Shown: positions 36,481 to 43,427 of the stretch, one piece after another
How the letters are laid out: the number at the start of each line of letters is the position of its first letter
Numbering within the stretch: the stretch's first letter is position 1
Assembly (NCBI GenBank): GCA_964537035.1
Contig: CAZIAK010000024.1
Location: forward strand, 1-64,000
Source: CAZIAK01 sp964537035
GTDB lineage: Bacteria; Planctomycetota; B15-G4
Direction of reading: 5' to 3'
Length of the DNA: 64,000 nt
Translations under genes and position numbers: made by a program
Notes under the pieces: generated by a model
The model's database searches: none
Told to the model about the DNA's origin: nothing
Seen by the model: only the letters and a program-made list of their open reading frames with translations

Positions 36481-38226
36481 ATGCTCTCTTCGTTCTCTCC
36501 CGTAGGCTTGTCGCTGCTTCTGTCTCTGGTCATCGTCTCGCAGCCAAGTGCTCAAGCGGTGCCGCTGCCCTTTGATCCGAGCTCCATTGTCGAGGTGCGG
36601 GTCGACGACCTCGACCGCGATCAGGTGGTGGCGCTCACTCTCGACGGCTTTGACGTCACGTCGGTGCAAGGGCGCAGCGCGTTTCTGTCCCTGCCCGAGA
36701 ATGATCTGGGTGCGCTGACGTCACGGGGTCTGTCTTTCGTTCGCCTGGCGCCCGCCAAGCCTGCGGATGAGTCGTTCCTGGCCGCGTATCACAGCTACGC
36801 GTCGCTGGCCACCGAGCTGCAGTCGATCGCCGCCAGTTACCCGAACCTGTGCCAGCTCTCGTCCGTGGGCAACTCGGTGCAGGGGCGGCAGCTATGGATC
36901 ATGAAGATCTCCGACAACGTGGCGCTGCAAGAAGACGAGCCCGAGTTTCGCTACATCTCCACCATGCACGGCGACGAGCCCATCGGCATGGAGATGTGCC
37001 TGAACATGATCCATGAGCTGCTGGACAACTACGGCAGCGACCCCGAGATCACGGGGTTGGTCGACGACCTGGAGATCTGGATCCTGCCGCTGATGAACCC
37101 GGACGGCTACACCGCAGGCAGTCGTTACAACGCCCAGGGCGTCGATCTGAACCGAGACTTTCCCGATCGGGTCAACGACCCGGTGAACACCACGGCGGGC
37201 CGGGCCATCGAGACGGCGCGGGTGATGAACTGGGGCTTCAACCACTCGCCTGTGCTGTCGGCGAACTTTCATTCGGGCGCGCTGGTGGTGAACTATCCCT
37301 ACGACAGCGACCCCAACCCGTTCGCGCCGTACTCGGCCGCGCCAGACGACTCGCTCTTCATCGCCCAGTCGTTGGCCTACGCCTCGCTGAACGCGCCCAT
37401 GTCGGCGAGCCCCTGGTTCAGCCAGGGCATCGTGAACGGAGTCGAGTGGTATCTGGTCCACGGCGGCATGCAGGATTGGAACTATTACTGGATGGGCTGC
37501 AACGACGTGACCATCGAACTGGGAGACACCAAGTGGCCCAGCTCGTCCCAGCTGCCCGGCCTCTGGAACGACAACCGGGACGCCATGCTGGCCTACATGG
37601 GCTGGGCCCTGCGCGGCGTGCGAGGTGTGGTCACCGACGCGCTCACGGGCCAGCCGCTCCCGGCCACGGTGACGGTGATGGGCATCGACCACGACGTGTT
37701 CACCGACCCGGACGTGGGCGACTACCACCGCATGGTCGAGCCCGGCACCTACACCGTGACCATCGCCGCGAGCGGGTACGTGAGCCAGGTGATCCCTGGC
37801 GTGTCGGTGGGGGCGGGGGACGCCACTGTGCTTTCAGTGGCCTTGTCTCCCGAGGGCTGGTCCGACCTGGGCCTTGGGCTGGCTGGCACAGCAGGGCAGG
37901 TGCCGACGCTCACGGGTTCAGGGCCCCTCACCGCCTCGTCGGTCAACGCCGTCGACCTGGCCGCAGCGCTCCCCGGCGCGGCGGCCCATCTGGTCTTCGG
38001 CCTCACCCGGATCGACGCCGGGTTCAAGGGCGGCGTGCTGGTGCCCGCGCCCGATCTGCTCATCAGCGGGCTGCCCATCGACGGCGCGGGGCAGCTCTCG
38101 GTGCCCTTCGTGTGGCCCACGGGCGTCCCCGCTGGCTTCCCGTTCTACCTGCAGGTCTGGGTCGAAGACGGCCAGGGTCCGCTCGGATTCGCTGCTTCGA
38201 ACGGCCTGGGGGGCGAGGCTCAATAG
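36481..38226 (+). CDS. Secreted M14 zinc carboxypeptidase with C-terminal export-linked module
   Basis: 581 aa from ATG 36481, giving a signal peptide (SLLLSLVIVSQPSAQA). The M14 domain spans about 95-385: zinc ligands H163 and E166 in TMHGDEPIGMEM, H264 in SANFHSGALVVNYPYDS, substrate Arg in GVDLNRDFPD, and catalytic E346 in DVTIELGDTKWP. A carboxypeptidase-regulatory beta-sandwich follows (RGVVTDALTGQPLPATVTVMG, about 388-455), and then the 120-residue module shared with other exported proteins (DLGLGLAG, FKGGVLVPAPD, GFAASNGL). The substrate-pocket residue suggests nothing firm about specificity. Extracellular peptide or protein degradation is likely. Confidence 0.92.
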   Translation: MLSSFSPVGLSLLLSLVIVSQPSAQAVPLPFDPSSIVEVRVDDLDRDQVVALTLDGFDVTSVQGRSAFLSLPENDLGALTSRGLSFVRLAPAKPADESFLAAYHSYASLATELQSIAASYPNLCQLSSVGNSVQGRQLWIMKISDNVALQEDEPEFRYISTMHGDEPIGMEMCLNMIHELLDNYGSDPEITGLVDDLEIWILPLMNPDGYTAGSRYNAQGVDLNRDFPDRVNDPVNTTAGRAIETARVMNWGFNHSPVLSANFHSGALVVNYPYDSDPNPFAPYSAAPDDSLFIAQSLAYASLNAPMSASPWFSQGIVNGVEWYLVHGGMQDWNYYWMGCNDVTIELGDTKWPSSSQLPGLWNDNRDAMLAYMGWALRGVRGVVTDALTGQPLPATVTVMGIDHDVFTDPDVGDYHRMVEPGTYTVTIAASGYVSQVIPGVSVGAGDATVLSVALSPEGWSDLGLGLAGTAGQVPTLTGSGPLTASSVNAVDLAAALPGAAAHLVFGLTRIDAGFKGGVLVPAPDLLISGLPIDGAGQLSVPFVWPTGVPAGFPFYLQVWVEDGQGPLGFAASNGLGGEAQ

Positions 38227-38266
38227 GGCGGCCAAGGACTCGGAGCGTCTCGGGTCGACGAGGCCG

Positions 38267-38356
38267 CTGGGTCACCGAGGGCCCCTGGGTCGCCGAGGGT
38301 CTCTGGGACACCGAGGGCCCCTGGGTCATCGAGGGCCTCTGGGACACCGAGGGCTG
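38267..38356. repeat. Five tandem copies of an 18-bp unit
   Basis: Units begin at 38267, 38285, 38303, 38321 and 38339, with consensus CTGGGTCACCGAGGGCCC. Copies alternate between CTGGGTC and CTGGGAC and end in CCC, TCT, CCC, CCT and CTG. They lie in the 242-base gap between the M14 carboxypeptidase and the TetR gene. Because the period is 18, all three frames stay open (for example Trp-Val-Thr-Glu-Gly-Pro), but no start or gene is convincing. Likely a variable-number minisatellite; it could also fold into GGGCCC-type stems. Confidence 0.85.
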
Positions 38357-38432
38357 GCCGTGCCTCCGTGGTCGGGGGCGAGGTGGGCCGGGAGCGCTCA
38401 TCGCAGGCATCAAGCGACTCTCTGTGTGGCTC

Positions 38433-38461
38433 TTGACAAGACCGAACGGTCGTACTATTTT
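38433..38461 (+). promoter_or_regulatory. Predicted promoter of the TetR gene
   Basis: TTGACA at 38433-38438 and TATTTT at 38456-38461 are 17 bases apart. The predicted transcription start would fall at or next to the ATG at 38469, and no Shine-Dalgarno precedes that ATG, so the mRNA may be leaderless. The operator palindrome fills the spacer. Confidence 0.65.
38440..38451. promoter_or_regulatory. Palindromic operator in the TetR promoter spacer
   Basis: GACCGAACGGTC is a perfect inverted repeat (GACCG/CGGTC around AA) lying between the -35 and -10 hexamers, the expected place for an autorepressor. The GACC-N4-GGTC core resembles the NemR-type box. Near copies are at 39121-39132, 41984-41995 and 42035-42046. 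Confidence 0.6.
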
Positions 38462-38468
38462 CCTGACC

Positions 38469-39056
38469 ATGAGCAAAGGAGCCGACACTCGCGCCGCGAT
38501 CCTCGATGCAGGCATGTCCGTAGCCGCCACGGAGGGGCTCGAAGCCCTGTCCATCGGTCGCCTCGCCGACAGGGTAGGCCTCTCGAAGAGCGGGCTCTTT
38601 GCCCATTTCAGATCGAAAGAGCTGCTGCAGCTGCAGGTCCTTGGTTACGCCCGTGAGCACTTCGTCTCCCACGTCATGCAACCGGCCCTGGGCGAGCCTC
38701 GGGGCGAGCCAAGGATCGTCGCCCTGCTTGAGAACTGGTTGACCTGGGGCTCTTCTCCAGAGCGAAAGGGGGGCTGCGTCTTCCTCCAGGCTGCCGCAGA
38801 GTACGACGACCGGCCAGGAGTGGTGCGCGACCTGCTGGTCCAGACCCAGCGAGACTGGCGCGATGCCCTGGTGCGCGCCGCTGACCTGGCCGTCGAAGAG
38901 GGCCACTTCAGGGCCGGGCTCGACACCCAGCAGTTCGCCTTCGAGATGTACGCCCTGATCATGGCGCACCACTTCTACCAGCGGCTGCTGGACGACCCTG
39001 TCACTCCCAGCCGCACCCGGGCCGCCTTCGAGCGGTTGCTGGAATCCTGCCGCTGA
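38469..39056 (+). CDS. TetR/AcrR family transcriptional regulator
   Basis: 195 aa from ATG 38469; the same frame is open far upstream through the carboxypeptidase gene and repeat, but TetR homology begins at this ATG. The DNA-binding domain is at about 5-55: TRAAILDAGMSVAATEGLEALSIGRLADRVGLSKSGLFAHF split over helices 1-3, ending in F-x-S-K-E-L. The C-terminal ligand/dimer domain contains the GGCVFLQAAAEYDDRPG stretch seen in TetR_C types with reactive Cys-bearing loops. A palindrome lies inside its own promoter, so it is probably autorepressed, and a near copy is at the start of the following hydrolase gene (47 bases downstream). Inducer unknown. Confidence 0.92.
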   Translation: MSKGADTRAAILDAGMSVAATEGLEALSIGRLADRVGLSKSGLFAHFRSKELLQLQVLGYAREHFVSHVMQPALGEPRGEPRIVALLENWLTWGSSPERKGGCVFLQAAAEYDDRPGVVRDLLVQTQRDWRDALVRAADLAVEEGHFRAGLDTQQFAFEMYALIMAHHFYQRLLDDPVTPSRTRAAFERLLESCR

Positions 39057-39103
39057 GCCCGCCTCTCTCCACACCCCAGTTTCACCATTTGAGCACGTCC
39101 GCA

Positions 39104-39958
39104 ATGCCAGTTAAAAGCACGAACGATCGGTCAACTCCTCTCGCCCTGCTTGCTGCCCAGACGGGCTTCCGGGTCCTGTCCACCGTGGCGCCGGGCGTGG
39201 CTGCCCGGGCCGCCGCTCGTATGTTCTGTTCGCCCCGCCGCCATCGTCGCCCTGACGCCGAGCGAGAGAGCCTGGGCGAGGCCCAGCCCCTCTCGCTGCG
39301 CATGGGACTGCGGCGGCTGCCTGCCTGGCGTTGGGGTGCGGTCGGTGCGCCCACGGTGCTCCTGGTCCACGGCTGGGAGGGACGGGGCAGCCAGCTGCAC
39401 TCCTTCGTCAAGCCACTGCTCGACCGAGGTTTCTCCGTGGTGACCTGGGATGCCCCGGGTCACGGCGATTCACCGGGCCGCCAGTCGTCCCTCGTCGAGT
39501 TCGCCGACGCGCTCTGGGCGGCCGGGCGCCAGGCCGGCGAGGTGCACGGCGTGATCGCCCACTCCATGGGCTGCGCCGCCACCGCCATCGCGTTCGGCGA
39601 GGGCCTGCCCGTGGCCCGAGCCGCCTTCGTGGCCTCGCCCACGAGCCTGGGCGACTACACCCATCAGTTCGCCGAGCTGGTGGGGCTGCCCGAGTCCGTG
39701 CGCGCCCGCATGGTGACTGGCATGGAGCGGCGCTTCCTGGTGGACTTCGAAGACCTGGACCTGCGCAGCGTCATCCTCCCGGACGACGTGCCCCTGCTCA
39801 TCGTCCACGACGAGGACGACAAGGAGGTGCCCTCGCACCACGGCCAGCTGATCGCAGAGCGCTGGCCCGGGTCCCAGCTGGTAATCACAGAAGGGCTGGG
39901 GCATCGGCGGGTGTTGCGTGACCCGGATGTTGTGTCGCAGATCGTCGACTGGATGTAG
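39104..39958 (+). CDS. Alpha/beta hydrolase
   Basis: 284 aa from ATG 39104 (an in-frame TTG at 39089 is possible). Oxyanion-loop motif is LLVHGWEGRGSQLH, nucleophile elbow AHSMGC with S154, acid in IVHDEDDKEVP, and His in GLGHRRVLRD. The N-terminal 70 residues are a helical cap seen in this hydrolase branch. It follows a TetR gene closely and carries a partial copy of the TetR palindrome in its first codons, so its expression is likely controlled by that repressor, a common arrangement for detoxifying or lipid-related hydrolases. Substrate unknown. Confidence 0.87.
   Translation: MPVKSTNDRSTPLALLAAQTGFRVLSTVAPGVAARAAARMFCSPRRHRRPDAERESLGEAQPLSLRMGLRRLPAWRWGAVGAPTVLLVHGWEGRGSQLHSFVKPLLDRGFSVVTWDAPGHGDSPGRQSSLVEFADALWAAGRQAGEVHGVIAHSMGCAATAIAFGEGLPVARAAFVASPTSLGDYTHQFAELVGLPESVRARMVTGMERRFLVDFEDLDLRSVILPDDVPLLIVHDEDDKEVPSHHGQLIAERWPGSQLVITEGLGHRRVLRDPDVVSQIVDWM
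39121..39132. promoter_or_regulatory. Second TetR-type operator-like site
   Basis: GAACGATCGGTC matches the TetR promoter palindrome (read on the other strand as GACCGTTCGGTC) at 10 of 12 positions. It lies 17 bases inside the hydrolase reading frame, so either the site acts as a roadblock or the hydrolase starts later than 39104. Confidence 0.4.
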
Positions 39959-40082
39959 GGGCTGCGCTGCAGGTCGTGGCGGCTCTCGCTCGGCCGGGGT
40001 TGGCGGCGCTCCCTGCTCGCTCTCAGTGACAGCGGGCCCCGCCGCAGCTGTTGCCGTGGCGAGGCCCGCGATGATGTGGGTG

Positions 40083-40125
40083 CCGGGTTGATCGAGGTGG
40101 CTGTTGAGGCTGGCGATCAACCTGG
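40083..40125. terminator. Hairpin between convergent hydrolase and metzincin genes
   Basis: GGTTGATCG (40086-40094) and CGATCAACC (40114-40122) are exact reverse complements, extendable outward by one G-T wobble and two C-G pairs, with a 19-base loop. It lies ten bases past the metzincin stop on the minus strand and about 125 bases past the hydrolase stop. No U-run is present on either side, so it is a plausible but unproven bidirectional terminator. Confidence 0.5.
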
Positions 40126-40134
40126 GAGCCTCAC

Positions 40135-41910
40135 TCAGGGCGTGATCATCTCCAGGCCGTTGGTGGCTGCGAAGCCCGCCACGCCGCCCGGGTCTTGCAC
40201 CCAGAACTGGAAGTCGAGGGGCACGCCGGGGGTCACGCCTGCGGGCCAGGTCGAGGGCAAGGCCGTGGTGCCGCTGCCGTCGGTGGGCGTGGGCAGGAAG
40301 GCGCCGCCCAGGGTGATGTTCGGGATGAGCACGCCGCCCTTGAACGGCGCGTTCAGCTGACCGATGCCCAGGGCGAGCCAGGCGTTGGCGTTGGGCAGGG
40401 CGCCGGAGAGATCGACGGACACCATGTTGCCCGGGCAAGGCAGGCCGCTGGCGGTGGCCAGGGGCACGCCGGTGCTGCCAGCCAGACCGCTGCCGATACT
40501 GATGAAGGCGCTGCCCGGGGTGGCGGTGACGGTCAGGGTGTACTGGCCCAGGCTGCCGTAGTCCGAGTAGAGGTTGGGCTTGTCCACGCCATCGATGAGC
40601 ACGGTGTAGTCGCCCGCCGACAGAGACTGGCTGATGGTGGCGTTGGTGGCGTTGCTCGGGTCGTGGGATCCGATCAGGTTGCCCCCAGCGTCATAGAGTT
40701 CGAGCTGGATGTCGCAGTTGGGGCCCGGGCTCCAGGGGCTGGCGCTGATCGTGGCCGAGCCGCCGGCGGTGCTGAAGCTGAAGGCGTCCACGTCGGTGCG
40801 GGTGTGGATCACGCCGGCAGCGGGAGCGAACGAAGTCCCCGGGCAGGCGATGACCAGGGGCGTGCCTGCACCCACGACGTCGGCGTGATCGTCAGGCTTG
40901 ACCTTGATGCCGTTGCCGAAGCTGGTGATGAAGCCGATGTCGTCCTGGGTCGTGGTCGAGCCGGAGTAGTCGCCGTTGCTCCACTGCACCACCGTCTTGC
41001 CGAAGGGGGCGCCCATGATCGGACCCCAGCCCGTGGCTCCGCTGCCCGATCCGGGGTGGTAGGACGATCCGTTCAGGCCGTCGTGGGACAGGCCCAGGGT
41101 GTGTCCCACCTCGTGGCTGCCGCTCATGGAGCCGTTGTTGTCGCCCTTGTTGAACACGAAGCAGGGCGTGTCCTGGAAGTCGGTGAAGCTGTTCAGAAGG
41201 GCGATGCCGCCGGTGCCGTTGCCGAAGCCGCCGGTGTACTGGGTGAAGAGGGCCCGCACGCCCCAGGTCTTGTCACCAATGGTGCTCTTGCGCAGGTGGT
41301 CCTGGTCGGGCTCCTCGGTGGTGACGTCCACGTCGTAGGCGGCGAAGTCCTCGGCGATGTACTCCCAGTGATTGATGATCGATTGCAGCTCACCGTTGGT
41401 GAAAGTCGCCGCGCTGCCCGAGGTGTTGAAGGCGGGGAAGGTGATGTTGTGTCCCCAGCCGTTGTTCTTGCTCTGGTGGCCGTCGAAGTCGAGGAAGATG
41501 ACCTGGTCGGCGCCCGGGTTGGTGTGCAGCAAGAAGGCGCTGGAGAGGGGGATGGTCCCGTTGTAGCCCGCGCTCTCGTTGCGCGGCGCGGCGCTGGCGG
41601 GGATGTCCACGTACATCAGCTGGTCGTTCTCGGTGACCCAGAGGGTGGGGTCTTGCTGGAGCAGCTCGCTCAGTGCGTCCGCTGCCATGTCGTGGCTGAG
41701 GGCCAGGTCGCCGAGCCGGTCACCCAAGCTGGTGAGGGCCTCGGTGCCGTGGAGCGCGCCCGGGAACGTCGCACCGGGAAGGGGCGCTGTGTCAAACGTC
41801 TGAGCATGGGCGCCGCTGGTGCTGGAGAGCAGGGCGGCGGCGCTGAGCAGGCCGGCCTGGAGCGCTGACGTGAGACGGAGGGGGAGCCTGGTGGAGGGGA
41901 CCTTCTTCAT
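40135..41910 (-). CDS. Secreted metzincin-type zinc protease with PPC domain and C-terminal export-linked module
   Basis: 591 aa from ATG 41910, signal peptide ending near AHAQ. The metzincin motif HEVGHTLGLSHDG has ligands H266, H270 and H276, followed by the Met-turn in GWGPIMGAPFGK. This resembles M12/M43-like or pappalysin-like secreted peptidases. Residues about 360-465 are a bacterial pre-peptidase C-terminal (PPC) beta-sandwich (FSFSTAGGSATISASPW, GDYTVLIDGV). The last 120 residues are the module shared with the M14 and BNR proteins (GSGLAGSTGVPL, FKGGVLIPN, GFAATNGLEM). Probably degrades external protein. Sites resembling the TetR operator lie in its upstream region. Confidence 0.9.
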   Translation of the reverse strand: MKKVPSTRLPLRLTSALQAGLLSAAALLSSTSGAHAQTFDTAPLPGATFPGALHGTEALTSLGDRLGDLALSHDMAADALSELLQQDPTLWVTENDQLMYVDIPASAAPRNESAGYNGTIPLSSAFLLHTNPGADQVIFLDFDGHQSKNNGWGHNITFPAFNTSGSAATFTNGELQSIINHWEYIAEDFAAYDVDVTTEEPDQDHLRKSTIGDKTWGVRALFTQYTGGFGNGTGGIALLNSFTDFQDTPCFVFNKGDNNGSMSGSHEVGHTLGLSHDGLNGSSYHPGSGSGATGWGPIMGAPFGKTVVQWSNGDYSGSTTTQDDIGFITSFGNGIKVKPDDHADVVGAGTPLVIACPGTSFAPAAGVIHTRTDVDAFSFSTAGGSATISASPWSPGPNCDIQLELYDAGGNLIGSHDPSNATNATISQSLSAGDYTVLIDGVDKPNLYSDYGSLGQYTLTVTATPGSAFISIGSGLAGSTGVPLATASGLPCPGNMVSVDLSGALPNANAWLALGIGQLNAPFKGGVLIPNITLGGAFLPTPTDGSGTTALPSTWPAGVTPGVPLDFQFWVQDPGGVAGFAATNGLEMITP

Positions 41911-41983
41911 GGATCGATGCCTCGGATGCAACGGGGAAACGGGGAGGGAGAGAGGGGCTACGCCGTTTGCGGGAGAGCGGACG

Positions 41984-42046
41984 GACCGTTCGGGGCGGAG
42001 CCGTCCAGGAGCAACCCTGTGCCACAAGTATTGAAGCGGTTCGGTC
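41984..42046 (-). promoter_or_regulatory. Predicted promoter region of the metzincin gene with TetR-like half-sites
   Basis: On the minus strand TTGCAG (42050-42055) and AATACT (42027-42032) are 17 bases apart, a weak -35/-10 pair. The spacer holds a 9/12 match (42035-42046) to the TetR operator, and a 10/12 match, GACCGTTCGGGG, lies downstream at 41984-41995 within the leader. Both could be chance in GC-rich DNA. Confidence 0.3.
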
Positions 42047-42157
42047 AGGCTGCAAGGACAAGGTCGGACCCGGCTGGGCACCTGATCGGCAGCTCAGGTC
42101 TTCAGGCCCCAGAAAAACAGCTCAGAACAGGGCCTTCCCGTCATGAAGCGCCGGCGG

Positions 42158-43414
42158 TCAGGCGGTGGCGAAGAGGCCCTTGAGATAGGCGCTCTCTGCG
42201 AAGTCGGTGGGGTGGTCGAGGGCGTGGCCCGTGGCTGCGATGTCCCGTAGAGGACGTCCCGCCTGGACGGCGGCGGCGCACACCGTGGCGCGAAAGGTCT
42301 CGGCGTCGACGGGTTTGGTGCATGACGCCAACAGCAGCTGGCCGGCGGGTTTCAGCAGGGACAGGGCCAACCCGGCGAGGCGTCCATAGGCATGGAGCGC
42401 CCCTTCGACCTGGGACCGTCGTCGGGCGAAGGCTGGCGGGTCGACGATGACGACGTCGAAGGTCTGGCCCTGTTGAGCCAGATCGCGCATGACGGCGAAG
42501 GCGTCCCCTTCGCGGATCTGGTGCTGGGCGGCGGCCACGTCTGGGTCGCTCATGTTCAGGGCGAAGTTGCGCTGCGAGGCGGCCAGGGCCGGGCCGCTCT
42601 GATCGACGCTGGTCACCGACCGGGCGCCTCCCCTGGCAGCGTAGAGCGAGAAGCCGCCAGTGTACGAGAAGACGTTGAGCACGGACTTGCCCCGGGACAG
42701 CTGCTCGATGCGCGCCCGGTTGTCCCGCTGATCGAGAAAGGCGCCGGTCTTCTGGCCGCGGATGAGATCGACCTCGAAGCGCAGACCGTTCTCGAGATAG
42801 GTCAAGGGCCCTGTGGGCAGCTCGCCCAGGAGCAGCTGCCCATCGTGCAGACCCGCCAGGGCGCCCGGTTGCTCGGACAGCTGTCGGCTGAGCCGCAACA
42901 CGATGCGCTGCAAGGGCTGGCTGGCGGTCAGGGCTCTCAGTGCTGCGCTCAGCCAGGGCACCCAGGCGTGGCTGTAGAGCTTGACCACGGCGCTGTCCCC
43001 GTAGCGATCGGCAATGAACCCTGGCAGCTCGTCGCTCTCGCCGTGCACCATGCGGTAGGCGTCCGTCTGTGTTTCAAGCAACGGTGCACGACGATCAATG
43101 GCAGCAGCAAAGCGTTCGTCGAACAGCGCCTGGTCTACGGGGCCCGACCGTCGCGCCCGCAGGACCCGCAAGCGAGTGGGCGAGAGCGGGTCGTAGAGTC
43201 CGATGGCCAGAAAGGTGCGTTTGCGATCAAAGACCACGGCGAGGTCGCCGGGCTTGCCTGGGCGACTCTCGGAGCGGATCTGTTCTGCGTACAGCCACGG
43301 ATGGCCTCGCCGCAGCTTCGACTCTGCCGAACCGGTGACCCGCAGGATCACTGGCTTCTCGGTGGGGGGCGCCGGAAGCGTCTCCCATGGGCTGTCGAGC
43401 TGCGACGAAGGCAT
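42158..43414 (-). CDS. Class I SAM-dependent rRNA methyltransferase, RlmI/YccW type
   Basis: 418 aa. An N-terminal PUA-like domain (ILRVTGSAESKLRRGHPWLYAEQI, read in two pieces) precedes the family hallmark RGQKTGAFLDQRDNRARIEQL. SAM motif I is VLNVFSYTGGFSLYAARGG, and the catalytic motif IVDPPAFARRRSQVEGA is where RlmI-type enzymes have DPP-x-F; the Cys-bearing motif VI is LLLASCTKPV. These enzymes methylate C5 of a 23S rRNA cytosine (RlmI) or similar sites, and the target here is inferred. Cytoplasmic. Its start lies 13 bases past the stop of the BNR gene on the same strand, so the two may be read through together. Confidence 0.9.
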   Translation of the reverse strand: MPSSQLDSPWETLPAPPTEKPVILRVTGSAESKLRRGHPWLYAEQIRSESRPGKPGDLAVVFDRKRTFLAIGLYDPLSPTRLRVLRARRSGPVDQALFDERFAAAIDRRAPLLETQTDAYRMVHGESDELPGFIADRYGDSAVVKLYSHAWVPWLSAALRALTASQPLQRIVLRLSRQLSEQPGALAGLHDGQLLLGELPTGPLTYLENGLRFEVDLIRGQKTGAFLDQRDNRARIEQLSRGKSVLNVFSYTGGFSLYAARGGARSVTSVDQSGPALAASQRNFALNMSDPDVAAAQHQIREGDAFAVMRDLAQQGQTFDVVIVDPPAFARRRSQVEGALHAYGRLAGLALSLLKPAGQLLLASCTKPVDAETFRATVCAAAVQAGRPLRDIAATGHALDHPTDFAESAYLKGLFATA

Positions 43415-43427
43415 GGTCAGCCTGAAC

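Noticed and set aside
38267..38356. CRISPR array or collagen-like gene from the 18-bp repeats
   Set aside because: No spacers, the unit is far too short for CRISPR, and no start codon with a ribosome site opens a frame through it.
37446..38468. Possible N-terminal extension of the TetR protein through the tandem repeat
   Set aside because: The extension overlaps the carboxypeptidase gene in another frame and is Arg/Gly-rich without homology; TetR domains begin at 38469 and a promoter lies just before.
40195..41868. 557-codon plus-strand frame opposite the metzincin gene
   Set aside because: Low-complexity Val/Gly/Ala composition and no motif, directly antisense to a gene with a signal peptide, metzincin motif and conserved C-terminal module.
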